In this document: positions 41,551-50,576 of the stretch, piece by piece | Layout of the letters: each line of letters starts with the position of its first letter | Numbering within the stretch: the stretch's first letter is position 1 | Source of the DNA: Chitinophaga sp. YR573 | Lineage (GTDB): Bacteria > Bacteroidota > Bacteroidia > Chitinophagales > Chitinophagaceae | Direction of reading: 5' to 3' | Assembly (NCBI RefSeq): GCF_900110995.1 | Contig: NZ_FOJF01000001.1 | Location: 637,199 to 701,198 of the forward strand | Length of the DNA stretch: 64,000 nt | The notes under the pieces: generated by a model | Database searches by the model: none | What the model was told of the DNA's origin: nothing | The model's input: only the letters and a program-made list of their open reading frames with translations | Translations under genes and position numbers: made by a program

Positions 41551-42807
41551 ATGCATTTAAAATCTATGATGAGATATCTGACATTACTATTGATCTTCCT
41601 TACTGGTTTTCAACTGGCCAACGCACAGGAACCTACTAAAGTACAGGACCCTAACAACGAATTAAAGACTGTCATGCCTCAGGTGAGGGCCGCCGACACC
41701 ACACTCAGGAGAATTGTTGATGAATTACAACGTATTACAGACAGCGACAAACAGAATTCCAATGCCATTCAGGGATTATTACAGGGTCGCGAAATTGACA
41801 ATATCACTAAGTATGAACTGATCAGGAACAACATCGTATATGCCAGCGAAACATATTACCTGCTGAATAAAAAGATCATTGACCTGAAATCACGTACTAC
41901 TACCAATAACCTCGACGTATTCATCACTTCCCTGAATAACCCGGAAAGTAAAGAACTGGGCTTTTCACTGAGCGATCGTATCGTGGAGCTGGTAGAAAAA
42001 GTAGTGTTAAAAGGTAAAGCTGATAAAGATGAGAAGAACGGTAAGATCGTAGAGTCTACCAAATCCATTATTGCCAGCCCTATCTTTCAGAGTTTCACTT
42101 CTTTAACGCCTCCTTTGGCTATTGCTAACTCTGTGATGAACTTCCTGCACAGTGTAAGTGTGAATAATAAAGAGATCAATCAGAAAACTTTAAAAGAGTT
42201 TGAGAAAGAGCTGAATAAATACGTAGTGTATTACAGTGCGTTGAACGATGCCAATCAGAAGTTTGAATATGGTTTGAATTTCAATAAAGATCAGCTGAAT
42301 CTGTTACATGATAATCTGTATGATCATATCATGTTCACTGCCAGTGCATTGAAATACCAGTTACCTCAACGTGGTAATAAATCTATTGGTGAAACGCTGA
42401 ACGATTTCTTCTTTGATTTCAAAAAGGAAAAAGTAGTGGTGTTTTTCAATGATCTTGAAACCAAATATACCAAGGGTAAAAAGATAGATTACGAAGCATT
42501 ACTGCGTGAGAATCCAAATCTGAAAGAGGTGAATAACCAGCTGGAAGATCTGATCCTGCAAACCAAACGTTTCGAGAATCTTTATAATGAATATTTTACT
42601 TTACTGGATTCTTATTATGGTAAAGTAAACAGCTCATTGAAAATAGCACAGGATAACGGATTAGCTGATAAGAGTGTCATTGATGCCAAACAAGGTGAGT
42701 TCCGTAACCTGAAAGATGAAGCAGTGAAAGAAATACAGGCTTCTATCAACATAAAAGAACTGTATAACAATACGGATAAAATTAAATACAGATATAGGAT
42801 TTTCTAG
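41551..42807 (+). CDS. Secreted helical protein of unknown function
   Basis: The frame is open from a GTG at 41518, but the ATG at 41551 (or those at 41566/41569) starts a good signal peptide: MHLKSMMRYLTLLLIFLTGF then QLANAQ. The mature protein of about 390 residues is polar, charged and almost entirely helical, rich in Lys, Asn, Asp and Glu (for example QLEDLILQTKRFENLYNEYF), suggesting coiled-coil or helical bundle. No cysteines, no membrane segments after the signal. I do not recognise a family. It is monocistronic with an unusually long leader and ends at a strong terminator in front of oxyR. Confidence 0.75.
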   Translation: MHLKSMMRYLTLLLIFLTGFQLANAQEPTKVQDPNNELKTVMPQVRAADTTLRRIVDELQRITDSDKQNSNAIQGLLQGREIDNITKYELIRNNIVYASETYYLLNKKIIDLKSRTTTNNLDVFITSLNNPESKELGFSLSDRIVELVEKVVLKGKADKDEKNGKIVESTKSIIASPIFQSFTSLTPPLAIANSVMNFLHSVSVNNKEINQKTLKEFEKELNKYVVYYSALNDANQKFEYGLNFNKDQLNLLHDNLYDHIMFTASALKYQLPQRGNKSIGETLNDFFFDFKKEKVVVFFNDLETKYTKGKKIDYEALLRENPNLKEVNNQLEDLILQTKRFENLYNEYFTLLDSYYGKVNSSLKIAQDNGLADKSVIDAKQGEFRNLKDEAVKEIQASINIKELYNNTDKIKYRYRIF

Positions 42808-42827
42808 TCTGGCTTATATTATTATTG

Positions 42828-42854
42828 AACTCCGCAGGAAATCCCTGCGGAGTT
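42828..42854 (+). terminator. Rho-independent terminator
   Basis: An 11-bp stem AACTCCGCAGG/CCTGCGGAGTT with a 5-nt loop, followed by TTTTATTT. Confidence 0.93.
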
Positions 42855-42865
42855 TTTTATTTGAT

Positions 42866-42873
42866 TAATTTTG
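42866..42873 (+). promoter_or_regulatory. -7 box directly before oxyR
   Basis: TAATTTTG is an exact TAnnTTTG match ending 4 bp before the ATG, so an oxyR transcript from it would be leaderless. The corresponding -33 region lies in the preceding terminator stem and has no TTTG. Confidence 0.4.
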
Positions 42874-42877
42874 TACC

Positions 42878-43825
42878 ATGACCACAGTTCAATTGGAATA
42901 CGTTGTTGCGGTTGATACGTATAGAAGTTTTGTCGTTGCAGCCGAAAAATGTTTTGTTACACAGCCTACGCTTAGTATGCAGATACAGAAGCTGGAAGAT
43001 GAGCTGGGGATCAAGATATTTGACAGAAGTAAACTGCCTGTTGTACCTACAGAAATAGGCATCGCCGTAGTGGCACAGGGCCGTATCATACTCAAAGAGA
43101 GTGGCCGTATCAAAGAGATCATCGCAGGGCATAAAAAGGAAGTACAGGGTACTTTGCGTGTAGGGATCATTCCTACACTGGCTCCTTATTTACTGCCAAG
43201 GATCCTGACAGGTTTTATAAAAAAATATCCGAAGGTAAAACTGGAGATATGGGAACATCCTACAGAACAGATAGTGCAGCTGTTAAAACAGGAGCAACTC
43301 GATTGCGGGTTGTTAGCGACTCCCCTGCAGAATCCCAGCCTGGAAGAGCAACCCTTGTTTTATGAGTCTTTTGTAGTGTATGCTGCCAAGACCAACAGCC
43401 TGTTCGAGAAGAAGTATATTAAACCGGAAGATATTGACGTACGCGATGTATGGCTGCTGAATGAAGGACATTGTATGCGCAACCAGGTGCTGAATATCTG
43501 TAAAGACAGATTCACGATGGGTGAATATAAGAACCTGGAGTATAATACAGGTAGCGTAGAAACATTAAAAAGGATGGTTGACCTGAATGCAGGTTATACT
43601 ATTCTGCCGGAATTGTCTTTGCAGGACATGTCAGCCCGCCAGATGAACATGGTGAGGTATTTCAAGGCCCCTGAGCCGGTTAGAGAGATTAGCCTGGTAA
43701 CTCATAGGTTCTTTATTAAACAGGCGCTTATTGAGGCTTTTAAGAAGGAAATACTGGCACATGTACCGGATAAGATGAAGGTACAGAAGAACAGGAAGGT
43801 GGTAGATATACTGATGGAGAAATAA
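42878..43825 (+). CDS. oxyR: LysR-family peroxide sensor OxyR
   Basis: A transcription factor activated by H2O2 through a disulphide. 315 residues: N-terminal LysR winged helix (about 1-62; AEKCFVTQPTLSMQIQKLEDELG) and effector domain. The redox region reads LLNEGHCMRNQVLNICKD (about 192-209), with both cysteines in the spacing of OxyR Cys199/Cys208, and this is what separates it from other LysR proteins. Targets in Bacteroidetes include catalase and ahpCF; none lies nearby. It is convergent with the M48 protease gene across repeat copy c. Confidence 0.93.
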   Translation: MTTVQLEYVVAVDTYRSFVVAAEKCFVTQPTLSMQIQKLEDELGIKIFDRSKLPVVPTEIGIAVVAQGRIILKESGRIKEIIAGHKKEVQGTLRVGIIPTLAPYLLPRILTGFIKKYPKVKLEIWEHPTEQIVQLLKQEQLDCGLLATPLQNPSLEEQPLFYESFVVYAAKTNSLFEKKYIKPEDIDVRDVWLLNEGHCMRNQVLNICKDRFTMGEYKNLEYNTGSVETLKRMVDLNAGYTILPELSLQDMSARQMNMVRYFKAPEPVREISLVTHRFFIKQALIEAFKKEILAHVPDKMKVQKNRKVVDILMEK

Positions 43826-43832
43826 GTTTTAA

Positions 43833-43883
43833 TTTTTTAGTGATGGCGCTTCACACCATCACTAAAAAATTCGCCCTGCACCC
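43833..43883. repeat. Two-hairpin intergenic repeat, copy c
   Basis: A 14-bp stem TTTTTTAGTGATGG/CCATCACTAAAAAA (43833-43846 with 43856-43869) and then TTCGCCCTGCACCC (43870-43883), identical to the 3' arm of the second hairpin of copy b. The 5' arm of that hairpin is missing here. It lies between converging oxyR and the M48 gene and probably also terminates. Confidence 0.72.
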
Positions 43884-43889
43884 AAAAAG

Positions 43890-44690
43890 CTATTTTATCG
43901 GCTGATAATACTTCATCGCTTCCGGCATTACAGTCTGTAACTGCGCAATACGACGTTCATCACTGGGGTGAGTACTTGTCAGCTCAGGAGGTTTACTACC
44001 GGTGCTGGCACTCGCCATACGTTTCCAGAAAGGAATTGCTTCCTGTGGGTTGTAACCCGCCATTGCCATGAAGATAACACCCAGGTGATCTGCTTCCAGT
44101 TCATCCTTACGGGAGAAAGCCAGTAACCCCAGGCCACTACCTACACCAAACGACTGCAAGAAAGCATTCTGTGCAGTAGGATTACGGTTAAGCGCTACCT
44201 GTCCTGCTACCTGTATACCCTGAGATACCAGCTGCTGACTCATACGCTCGTTACCGTGACGTGCAATAGCATGTGCAATTTCATGCCCCATTACACAGGA
44301 AAGTGCGGTTTCATTCTGTGTTACAGGCAACAAACCTGTATATACCACTACTTTACCACCAGGCATACACCAGGCATTCACCTCTTTATTATCTACGAGA
44401 TTAAACTCCCATTTATAATTAGCTACTTCAGCAGATAAGTTGTTCTGTGCCATATAACGGGTAACGGCAGCAGAAATACGCTGTCCTACCCTCTTTACCA
44501 TCTCAGCATCTTTGCTGGTGGCAGAGGATACAGTTTTGTTGGTTGTTAAAAACGTCTGGTATTCCTGCAGTGCCATTGACTGCATAGTGCTTTCGGGGAT
44601 CAGGTTTAACTGGCTGCGGCCGGTAATAGGCACGCGCGCACAAGCCATCATGAAAGCAAGACTACCGATTAAAAGTAATTTCTTTTGCAT
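43890..44690 (-). CDS. M48-family lipoprotein metalloprotease
   Basis: 266 residues. The N-terminus is a lipoprotein signal (MQKKLLLIGSLAFMMACARV, lipobox Cys at 17). The Zn motif HEIAH is at about 138-142 in VMGHEIAHAIARHG, and the third ligand Glu is in DELEADHLG (about 196-204). This is the LoiP/BepA/YcaL-like group that acts on the outer membrane or on misassembled envelope proteins. It should face the periplasm. No TPR tail as in BepA. Behind it lies oxyR (convergent). Confidence 0.92.
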   Translation of the reverse strand: MQKKLLLIGSLAFMMACARVPITGRSQLNLIPESTMQSMALQEYQTFLTTNKTVSSATSKDAEMVKRVGQRISAAVTRYMAQNNLSAEVANYKWEFNLVDNKEVNAWCMPGGKVVVYTGLLPVTQNETALSCVMGHEIAHAIARHGNERMSQQLVSQGIQVAGQVALNRNPTAQNAFLQSFGVGSGLGLLAFSRKDELEADHLGVIFMAMAGYNPQEAIPFWKRMASASTGSKPPELTSTHPSDERRIAQLQTVMPEAMKYYQPIK

Positions 44691-44734
44691 CTGAGAACGA
44701 ATTTAGACAGGTCTTTTTGCTACAGTTAATAATA

Positions 44735-44779
44735 CACTTTTGATTATTACGGATACAGGATCTGTAATAATCAAAAGTG
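44735..44779 (-). terminator. Long-stem hairpin after plsY
   Basis: A perfect 16-bp stem CACTTTTGATTATTAC/GTAATAATCAAAAGTG with a 13-nt loop lies 60-100 bp beyond the plsY stop. There is no clear T-run, so termination is inferred. Confidence 0.6.
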
Positions 44780-44840
44780 GCGGAAAGTTAATATTTTAGT
44801 TCTTTAGAGCAATAGATATGCCAGAAAGGAAGTGCAGATT

Positions 44841-45476
44841 TTAGCCTCTTTTCTTAAACAGCGGTACTTTATTTTCATTACCACTTAAGAGGCGGGTAAT
44901 GTTCTTCTGGTGAGTAAGCACCACCATCAGTGCAACAGCGATAGCAAATATGCGGTAAAATACTTCCGGCTCATTAAAGATGTATAGAATGAGGATAGGG
45001 AAGGCTATGCTGGCAATAATAGAACTCAGTGATACATACCTGGTCAGTGACAGGATCAGCAGGAATACGCCTACGCAGCAGATCGCTACCAGCGGCTGAA
45101 TAGCCAGTACCAGACCAAATAATGTGGCGATACCTTTCCCGCCACGGAAATTTGCCCAGATCGGGAAAATGTGGCCAACTACAGCAGCCAGTCCCAGCCC
45201 TATCTGGAAATTAACCAGTTGTGTAAGATGATCAGGATTGTGATAGTAAGATAACAGGTAAGAAAGACGAACTGCCAATACACCTTTGATCATATCCACA
45301 ATCATCACAAAGGTACCAGCTTTGGAACCTAACACACGGAAAGTGTTGGTAGCACCGGCATTGCCGCTGCCATATTCCCGGATGTCCATACCAAAAATAC
45401 CTTTACTCACCCAAACCGCGGTTGGTGTGGATCCGATCAGATAAGCGCAAAAAAGCAATAATAATTCCAGCATCAA
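44841..45476 (-). CDS. plsY: Acyl-phosphate:glycerol-3-phosphate acyltransferase PlsY
   Basis: Makes lysophosphatidate from acyl-phosphate in the first step of membrane phospholipid synthesis. 211 residues with about five membrane helices. The three family motifs are visible: [36 protein letters not shown] (parts about 11-51; motif SGNAGATN), [12 protein letters not shown] (about 107-118) and the later [15 protein letters not shown]. A full -7 box is 38 bp upstream. The C-terminal KKRG is cytosolic. Confidence 0.95.
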   Translation of the reverse strand: [211 protein letters not shown]

Positions 45477-45514
45477 AATAAGTTAGGTTTTGCTAAGATA
45501 GTAAATTTAAGCGT

Positions 45515-45522
45515 CAAAGTTA
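45515..45522 (-). promoter_or_regulatory. -7 box for plsY
   Basis: CAAAGTTA on the + strand reads TAACTTTG on the - strand, an exact TAnnTTTG match 38 bp ahead of the ATG. Confidence 0.55.
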
Positions 45523-45603
45523 AGATAATATTAAGATTTTAATTAACACAAAGATGGGATAATCAGGTACTTTCATATAACTTATTTCTAAACGCCCGGT
45601 TTA

Positions 45604-46422
45604 TTATCTTGCTAATAACTTCATTGCCAGCCAGTTCTCTTTCTCTATTTGTTGGTCCAATACTAAAGCATGCTGTCTTGCGGCTTCCAATATGGCTTTT
45701 TCGTCTTCTTTCAGGATACCACTCAGCAGTAATACGCCACCGCTTACGAGTAAACGACGCATATCTCCCATAAATTCCAGTAAAATATTACGATTGATGT
45801 TCGCCAATACTACATTATAAGTATTTATAATGCTTTTAGGGGTATCAGAGCGCCATACTTTTACCGCCAGTGCTTTATTGGTGATAATGTTTTCTTTGGT
45901 ATTTTCTACTGACCATTCATCTATATCAATGGCCTCGATTACAGAAGCGCCCATTTTGGATGCCAGGATAGCCAGGATACCGGTACCTGTTCCAAAGTCG
46001 AATACTCTTTTGCCCCTGAACTCAACATCCTTCATCAGTCGTATCATCGAAGAGGTAGTAGCATGATGCCCTGTACCAAAAGACATTTTAGGTGTAATGA
46101 TGATCTCGTGTTGTGGCTGCGGATCAAAAGGAGGATGGAAGCCGGCACGGATACCACAGAAAGTATCTACATGCACAGGTTCGAAATTACTTTCCCAAAC
46201 TGCATTCCAGTTTGTTTGTGCAATATTTTCCTTTGTATAGGAAATGCCATAGATCTTAGTCAGCCTTTCAACGGCAACTTCACTAAAATCATTCTCGGGG
46301 ATATAGGCAACTAATTCGTTACCCCTCTCCTCAAAACCTTCAAATCCGTTCTCGGATAATTCGGCGATAAGGATATCCTTCAGCTCCGTGTTACAGGTAA
46401 GGGTGATTGATGTATGTGACAT
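45604..46422 (-). CDS. prmA: Ribosomal protein L11 methyltransferase
   Basis: Trimethylates L11 on the ribosome. 272 residues: an N-terminal substrate-recognition domain (about 1-60) and a SAM-binding catalytic domain with MSFGTGHHATTSSMIRLM (about 111-128), VFDFGTGTGILAILASKMGA (about 139-158) and the NPPY-equivalent LANINRNILLEF (about 209-220). The FGTGHHATT loop is characteristic of PrmA. It is monocistronic. Confidence 0.95.
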   Translation of the reverse strand: MSHTSITLTCNTELKDILIAELSENGFEGFEERGNELVAYIPENDFSEVAVERLTKIYGISYTKENIAQTNWNAVWESNFEPVHVDTFCGIRAGFHPPFDPQPQHEIIITPKMSFGTGHHATTSSMIRLMKDVEFRGKRVFDFGTGTGILAILASKMGASVIEAIDIDEWSVENTKENIITNKALAVKVWRSDTPKSIINTYNVVLANINRNILLEFMGDMRRLLVSGGVLLLSGILKEDEKAILEAARQHALVLDQQIEKENWLAMKLLAR

Positions 46423-46545
46423 GATAATAAAGGTAAATCAAGATAGTCAGCTATTTATATAGCTTTCGATGTAGAGCATGTTATTGTAATGTTAATCATT
46501 TTATGACAACTGAGGCTCATTCGCATTAACATAACAAAAAATGAA

Positions 46546-46553
46546 TATATTTG
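46546..46553 (+). promoter_or_regulatory. -7 box for the secreted 192-residue protein
   Basis: TATATTTG is an exact TAnnTTTG match 28 bp ahead of the ATG at 46582. Confidence 0.6.
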
Positions 46554-46581
46554 CAGAATTCTTAATGTAAACCATACTTAA

Positions 46582-47160
46582 ATGAAGACCTTGATTTTAT
46601 TTATTACAGGGCTTGCGCTATGCGTGGCCACCAAAGCTCAGGAGGTCATCAAGTTACGGCCTGATGATACCATGAAAGACTCTATTACCTACCAGACTCC
46701 TACCAGTATTCTGGTTATCAACAAAGTAGATTTACAGAACTATTTCCAGGTGCTGGATACTATGCTGCAGAACAACTGTTATAATAACAGAACGTTCCGT
46801 AACATACAGTTCAATCACTTAACACCGGCGGAAATGCAGGCGCATTTTCTGCAGGCAAAAGCGTACCTGGCAGATTCTTCGCACACAGAATTCAATTATA
46901 ATACTGATAAATTCACAATGTTCTGGACACCCAATGAAGGGATCCTTCTCCCCTACATTGAAGAGCTGTTAACAACGCTTTTAACTGATGCAAGGATTAA
47001 GGTGATAGACAGGGCCAGTAAGGCTTCTGTACCTCAATATTCAATATTTTATGAAGATATTAACGGACAGCCGTTTAAGATATACAAACTGCCTACAGGT
47101 AAGATTTTCTTTAAGGAAAGCAATTTCTATATAGAACAATACGTGCAGACAAAAAGCTAG
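46582..47160 (+). CDS. Secreted protein of unknown function
   Basis: 192 residues with a signal peptide (MKTLILFITGLALCVATKAQ). The mature part is polar, with aromatic-rich stretches (FYIEQYVQ at the end, FKIYKLPTGKIFFKES before it) and a single Cys. No domain or metal motif was recognised. It stands alone, with its own -7 box and a strong terminator shared with the converging NIPSNAP gene. Similar short secreted orphans are frequent in Bacteroidetes; nothing in the neighbourhood suggests a role. Confidence 0.7.
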   Translation: MKTLILFITGLALCVATKAQEVIKLRPDDTMKDSITYQTPTSILVINKVDLQNYFQVLDTMLQNNCYNNRTFRNIQFNHLTPAEMQAHFLQAKAYLADSSHTEFNYNTDKFTMFWTPNEGILLPYIEELLTTLLTDARIKVIDRASKASVPQYSIFYEDINGQPFKIYKLPTGKIFFKESNFYIEQYVQTKS

Positions 47161-47187
47161 TTTACGGATTGCAACAATTAGTAGAAA

Positions 47188-47217
47188 AGAGGCCGTATCA
47201 TTTTTGATATGGCCTCT
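47188..47217. terminator. Bidirectional terminator
   Basis: A 13-bp stem AGAGGCCGTATCA / TGATATGGCCTCT (one G-U pair) with a TTTT loop. The stem sequence is close to those at 3249 and 62561, so this looks like a recurring terminator type in the genome. Confidence 0.88.
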
Positions 47218-47223
47218 GTTATT

Positions 47224-48006
47224 TTAGAAATCTGAATATTCTGCGGGGTGTAATAAAATCACATCTGAATGAGAAGTGTTATGAGCGTATTGCGGTTGTG
47301 GCAATAATGCTTTCCATGCAGGATCACTGCTGAAAGCTTTCCAGTGTTCTTCTCTTGAAGCGCGGTTCTCGAAAGTAGTCATGTACATGAGATTAGGCAT
47401 GTGACTGCCGCTGAGTACATCTGCATAAAATACAGCGTTAAAACCAAGTCTTTTGAACAGCCCGATTTCATCTCCTTTGTTGAACATATCTACTTTGTTC
47501 TGATGCAGTTTTTCAGATGCACTTTCGTAACTGCGTAACTCGTATACTCTTTCACTTTTAGCGGATTTCAGTACCGGTACTTCCATTTTAATCATACCGG
47601 GAAATGCTTCCAGGATAATGGTTTCCAGGCGGGTATATACCGGCTGGTCCCAGGCGGCGTCTATATAGTCTTTACCTGCGGTAACGTAGCTGCTGTTTGT
47701 CAGTAACTGGTTAGGCAGTTTAAGCAGTTGTTCTGCTGAACGACCGGGTATGAATACGTATACACGGCGGTCTGCTGCTGTATCATTGTCTATAGGTTTG
47801 AAGACGCCTACTTTGCTGATACCGGCTTTATGAGCGGCTGGTAATAAAGCATCTTTCAGGTAAGTATCCAGTCGGGTTTCCTGGGCAGCATCCTTCAGAT
47901 GATAAACGAGAATGCTATAGTATTCCTTTTGAGGGGGAAGCTGACCGGCCTGTGTGAAACCTGAAAATAACAGGGCCAGCATGATGAGGGTATGAGTTCT
48001 TTTCAC
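47224..48006 (-). CDS. Secreted NIPSNAP-family protein
   Basis: 260 residues with a signal peptide (MKRTHTLIMLALLFSGFTQAG). Two ferredoxin-like NIPSNAP/dimeric alpha-beta barrel halves follow: about 28-120 (YYSILVYHLKDAAQETRL, AGISKVGVFKP) and about 150-255 (VYELRSYESASEKLHQNKV, FNAVFYADVLSG, MTTFENRASREEHWKAF). The second half is the better match to the NIPSNAP profile. The biochemical role of the family is not well defined. It lies downstream of a putative terminator and is convergent with the 46582 gene. Confidence 0.85.
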   Translation of the reverse strand: MKRTHTLIMLALLFSGFTQAGQLPPQKEYYSILVYHLKDAAQETRLDTYLKDALLPAAHKAGISKVGVFKPIDNDTAADRRVYVFIPGRSAEQLLKLPNQLLTNSSYVTAGKDYIDAAWDQPVYTRLETIILEAFPGMIKMEVPVLKSAKSERVYELRSYESASEKLHQNKVDMFNKGDEIGLFKRLGFNAVFYADVLSGSHMPNLMYMTTFENRASREEHWKAFSSDPAWKALLPQPQYAHNTSHSDVILLHPAEYSDF

Positions 48007-48080
48007 GTGAAAATCGTTTTGCGAAATATATCATGAAAAAAGAAATTACCCGTGGTAAATATTAAGAATGGTAAAAAACA

Positions 48081-48112
48081 AACAGCCGTTCTGAAATATC
48101 AGAACGGCTGTT
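48081..48112 (-). terminator. Terminator after pnp
   Basis: A 13-bp perfect stem AACAGCCGTTCTG/CAGAACGGCTGTT with a 6-nt loop. On the - strand it is followed by TGTTTTTTACC. Confidence 0.93.
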
Positions 48113-48135
48113 AAGTATATTAAATCAATTTGATT

Positions 48136-50490
48136 CTACTGTTCGTCGAAAGTAGGCTCGTCTGGTTCTGATTTGGGAGCCGGGCGTGGGCCACGGTCGT
48201 TCCTGTCACCACGGTCATAGCGGTCACCGCCTCTGTCGCCACCACGATCATTGTTGCGGAAGGGAGGACGTCCACCACGGTCGCCACCTCTGTCACCACC
48301 ACGATCTCCTCTGTCACCACGGTCTCTGCGTTCGCCTCTGTCCTCACGGTCACCTTCAGGCCTTTCCACATAACCTTCCGGTTTTGGCATCAGCACACGA
48401 CGGCTTAATTTGAACTTACCGGTTTTAGGATCAGTACCTACCAGTTTCACCTTTACTTTTTCGCCGTCTGTCAATACACCGTCCATAGTTTCCAGGCGTT
48501 TCCAGGATACTTCAGAGATGTGTAACAAACCTTGTTTACCAGGCAGGAACTCTACGAACGCACCATAAGGCATTACTGACTTAACGGTTGATTCGTATAC
48601 TTCACCTACTACAGGTACAGCAACGATGCCTTTTATCCAGTCGAGGGCCTTCATCAGACCTTCTCTGTTTGCACAGAAAATACTTACTTCACCAGTTTCA
48701 CCAACTTCTTCGATGTTGATGTTAGTACCGGTTTCGCGTTGAATTTCCTGAATAACTTTACCACCGGGTCCGATCACAGCGCCAATAAATTCGCGGTCGA
48801 TGATCAGTTTCTCCATACGTGGAGCATGTGGTTTTGGTTCAGGGCGGGCAGCACCAATACAGCCATACATAGCTTCAATGATGTGCAGACGTCCCTGGCG
48901 GGCCTGGGATAATGCAGCGCGCATTACATCCATGCTCAAACCATCCACCTTGATATCCATCTGGATACCTACGATACCTTCGCGGGTACCTGTTACTTTA
49001 AAGTCCATGTCACCCAGGTGATCTTCATCTCCGAGGATATCTGTCAGTACAGCCCATTTTCCATCAGCAGCACGGGAGATAAGACCCATTGCCACACCGG
49101 AAACGTGTTTAGGCAAAGGAACACCCGCATCCATCAGTGCCAGTGAACCGGCACAAACAGTAGCCATAGAAGAGGAACCATTAGATTCCAGGATATCAGA
49201 TACTACTCTTACAGTGTAAGCATAGTCACTACCCGGCATCATTTGCTTCAGAGAGCGCATTGCCAGGTTACCATGACCTACTTCACGACGGCCGGGGCCG
49301 CGCATCATTTTCACCTCTCCTGTAGAGAAAGGCGGGAAGTTATAATGCAGTATGAATTTGGAATACTTGGAAACAGCAGCGCTTTCAATCAGCAGCTCAT
49401 CATCCGGAGTACCCAAAGTTACAGTCGTTAAAGATTGTGTTTCACCACGGGTGAACAGTGCAGAACCATGCGGAGAAGGCAGGATATCCACTTCCATGTT
49501 CAGCGGACGAACCTGGTCCAGGCTACGGCCATCCAGACGAACTTTATCGTCCAGGATCATGTTACGGATCACTTCTTTTTCCAGGTCATGGAAATATTTA
49601 CCTACTAACGGAGCATCTTCCTCAGGTAATTCGCCCAGGGATTCTGTCAGTTCTGTACGTATAGCATCAAAAGCATCTCCACGTTCGTGTTTACCAACAG
49701 CAGATTTAGCTACTGTAAGGATACGGTCTGTAGAGAATGCAGCGATTTTAGCTTTCAGTTCTTCGTTCTCACGGGGTAATTCAAAAGCACGTTTCGCTTT
49801 ACCACCAGCCAGCTTATGCAGTTCTTCCTGCGCTTTCACCTGTACTTTAATGGCTGCGTGAGCGATTTCGATTGCTTTGATTACATCTTCTTCACTGCAC
49901 TCCTTACTTTCGCCTTCCACCATCATGATGTTCTTTTCGGTAGCGGCTATAATAAAGTCCATATCTGCTTTTTCCAGCAGGGTACGGTTAGGATTTACAA
50001 CGAAGTTGCCATCTATGCGGGCAACTCTTACTTCGGAGATGATTTCCTGGATGGGCACGTCAGAAACTGCCAGTGCTGCAGAAGCAGCCAGGGCAGCCAG
50101 GGCATCCGGCATTACTTCTGCATCAGAAGAAATGAGGGAAACCAGTACCTGTACTTCACAGTAATAATCATCAGGGAACAGAGGGCGCAAAGCGCGGTCG
50201 ATCAGACGAGATATTAAAACTTCGGAATCAGACAGTTTACCTTCGCGTTTAAAGAACGAACCCGGGATACGGCCTGCGGAAGCAAATTTTTCCTGGTAGT
50301 CAACAGTAAGTGGAAAGAATGATTGTCCTGGTTTGGGAGTTTTATTTGCAACAACAGTAGCCAGCAGGATACTATTGCCTAGACGTACCGTAACGGCACC
50401 ATCTGCCTGGCGGGCTAACTTGCCAGTCTCAATGGTCACGATCCGGCCATCTCCTATATCGAAATTGACTGAAATAGGTGTCAGATTCAT
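48136..50490 (-). CDS. pnp: Polynucleotide phosphorylase
   Basis: A phosphorolytic 3'-5' exoribonuclease. 784 residues, longer than the usual 700 or so because of a C-terminal tail. Two RNase PH domains frame an all-helical segment (the second holds VCAGSLALMDAGVPLP and KVTGTREGIVGIQMDIK). The KH domain has IGAVIGPGGKVIQEI (about 571-585) and the S1 domain YESTVKSVMPYGAFVEFLPG (about 640-659). The tail from about 712 is an RGD/GGDRGG repeat (RGG-type, low complexity) that probably binds RNA. It follows rpsO, the classic order, but each gene has its own hairpin terminator. Confidence 0.97.
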   Translation of the reverse strand: MNLTPISVNFDIGDGRIVTIETGKLARQADGAVTVRLGNSILLATVVANKTPKPGQSFFPLTVDYQEKFASAGRIPGSFFKREGKLSDSEVLISRLIDRALRPLFPDDYYCEVQVLVSLISSDAEVMPDALAALAASAALAVSDVPIQEIISEVRVARIDGNFVVNPNRTLLEKADMDFIIAATEKNIMMVEGESKECSEEDVIKAIEIAHAAIKVQVKAQEELHKLAGGKAKRAFELPRENEELKAKIAAFSTDRILTVAKSAVGKHERGDAFDAIRTELTESLGELPEEDAPLVGKYFHDLEKEVIRNMILDDKVRLDGRSLDQVRPLNMEVDILPSPHGSALFTRGETQSLTTVTLGTPDDELLIESAAVSKYSKFILHYNFPPFSTGEVKMMRGPGRREVGHGNLAMRSLKQMMPGSDYAYTVRVVSDILESNGSSSMATVCAGSLALMDAGVPLPKHVSGVAMGLISRAADGKWAVLTDILGDEDHLGDMDFKVTGTREGIVGIQMDIKVDGLSMDVMRAALSQARQGRLHIIEAMYGCIGAARPEPKPHAPRMEKLIIDREFIGAVIGPGGKVIQEIQRETGTNINIEEVGETGEVSIFCANREGLMKALDWIKGIVAVPVVGEVYESTVKSVMPYGAFVEFLPGKQGLLHISEVSWKRLETMDGVLTDGEKVKVKLVGTDPKTGKFKLSRRVLMPKPEGYVERPEGDREDRGERRDRGDRGDRGGDRGGDRGGRPPFRNNDRGGDRGGDRYDRGDRNDRGPRPAPKSEPDEPTFDEQ

Positions 50491-50527
50491 AAAAAGTGAG
50501 GATTAAATTGGTATACCTAAAAAAAAA

Positions 50528-50556
50528 CTATTCCCAACCTAATAAGTTGGGAATAG
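50528..50556 (-). terminator. Terminator after rpsO
   Basis: An 11-bp stem CTATTCCCAAC/GTTGGGAATAG. On the - strand it is followed by TTTTTTT. It could reduce read-through from rpsO into pnp. Confidence 0.9.
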
Positions 50557-50576
50557 CGCTATAAAAAAGTTCTTTG

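Noticed and set aside
48120-48413. Short frames opposite the RGD/GGDRGG tail of pnp
   Set aside because: They are low-complexity shadows of the repeat-coding strand.
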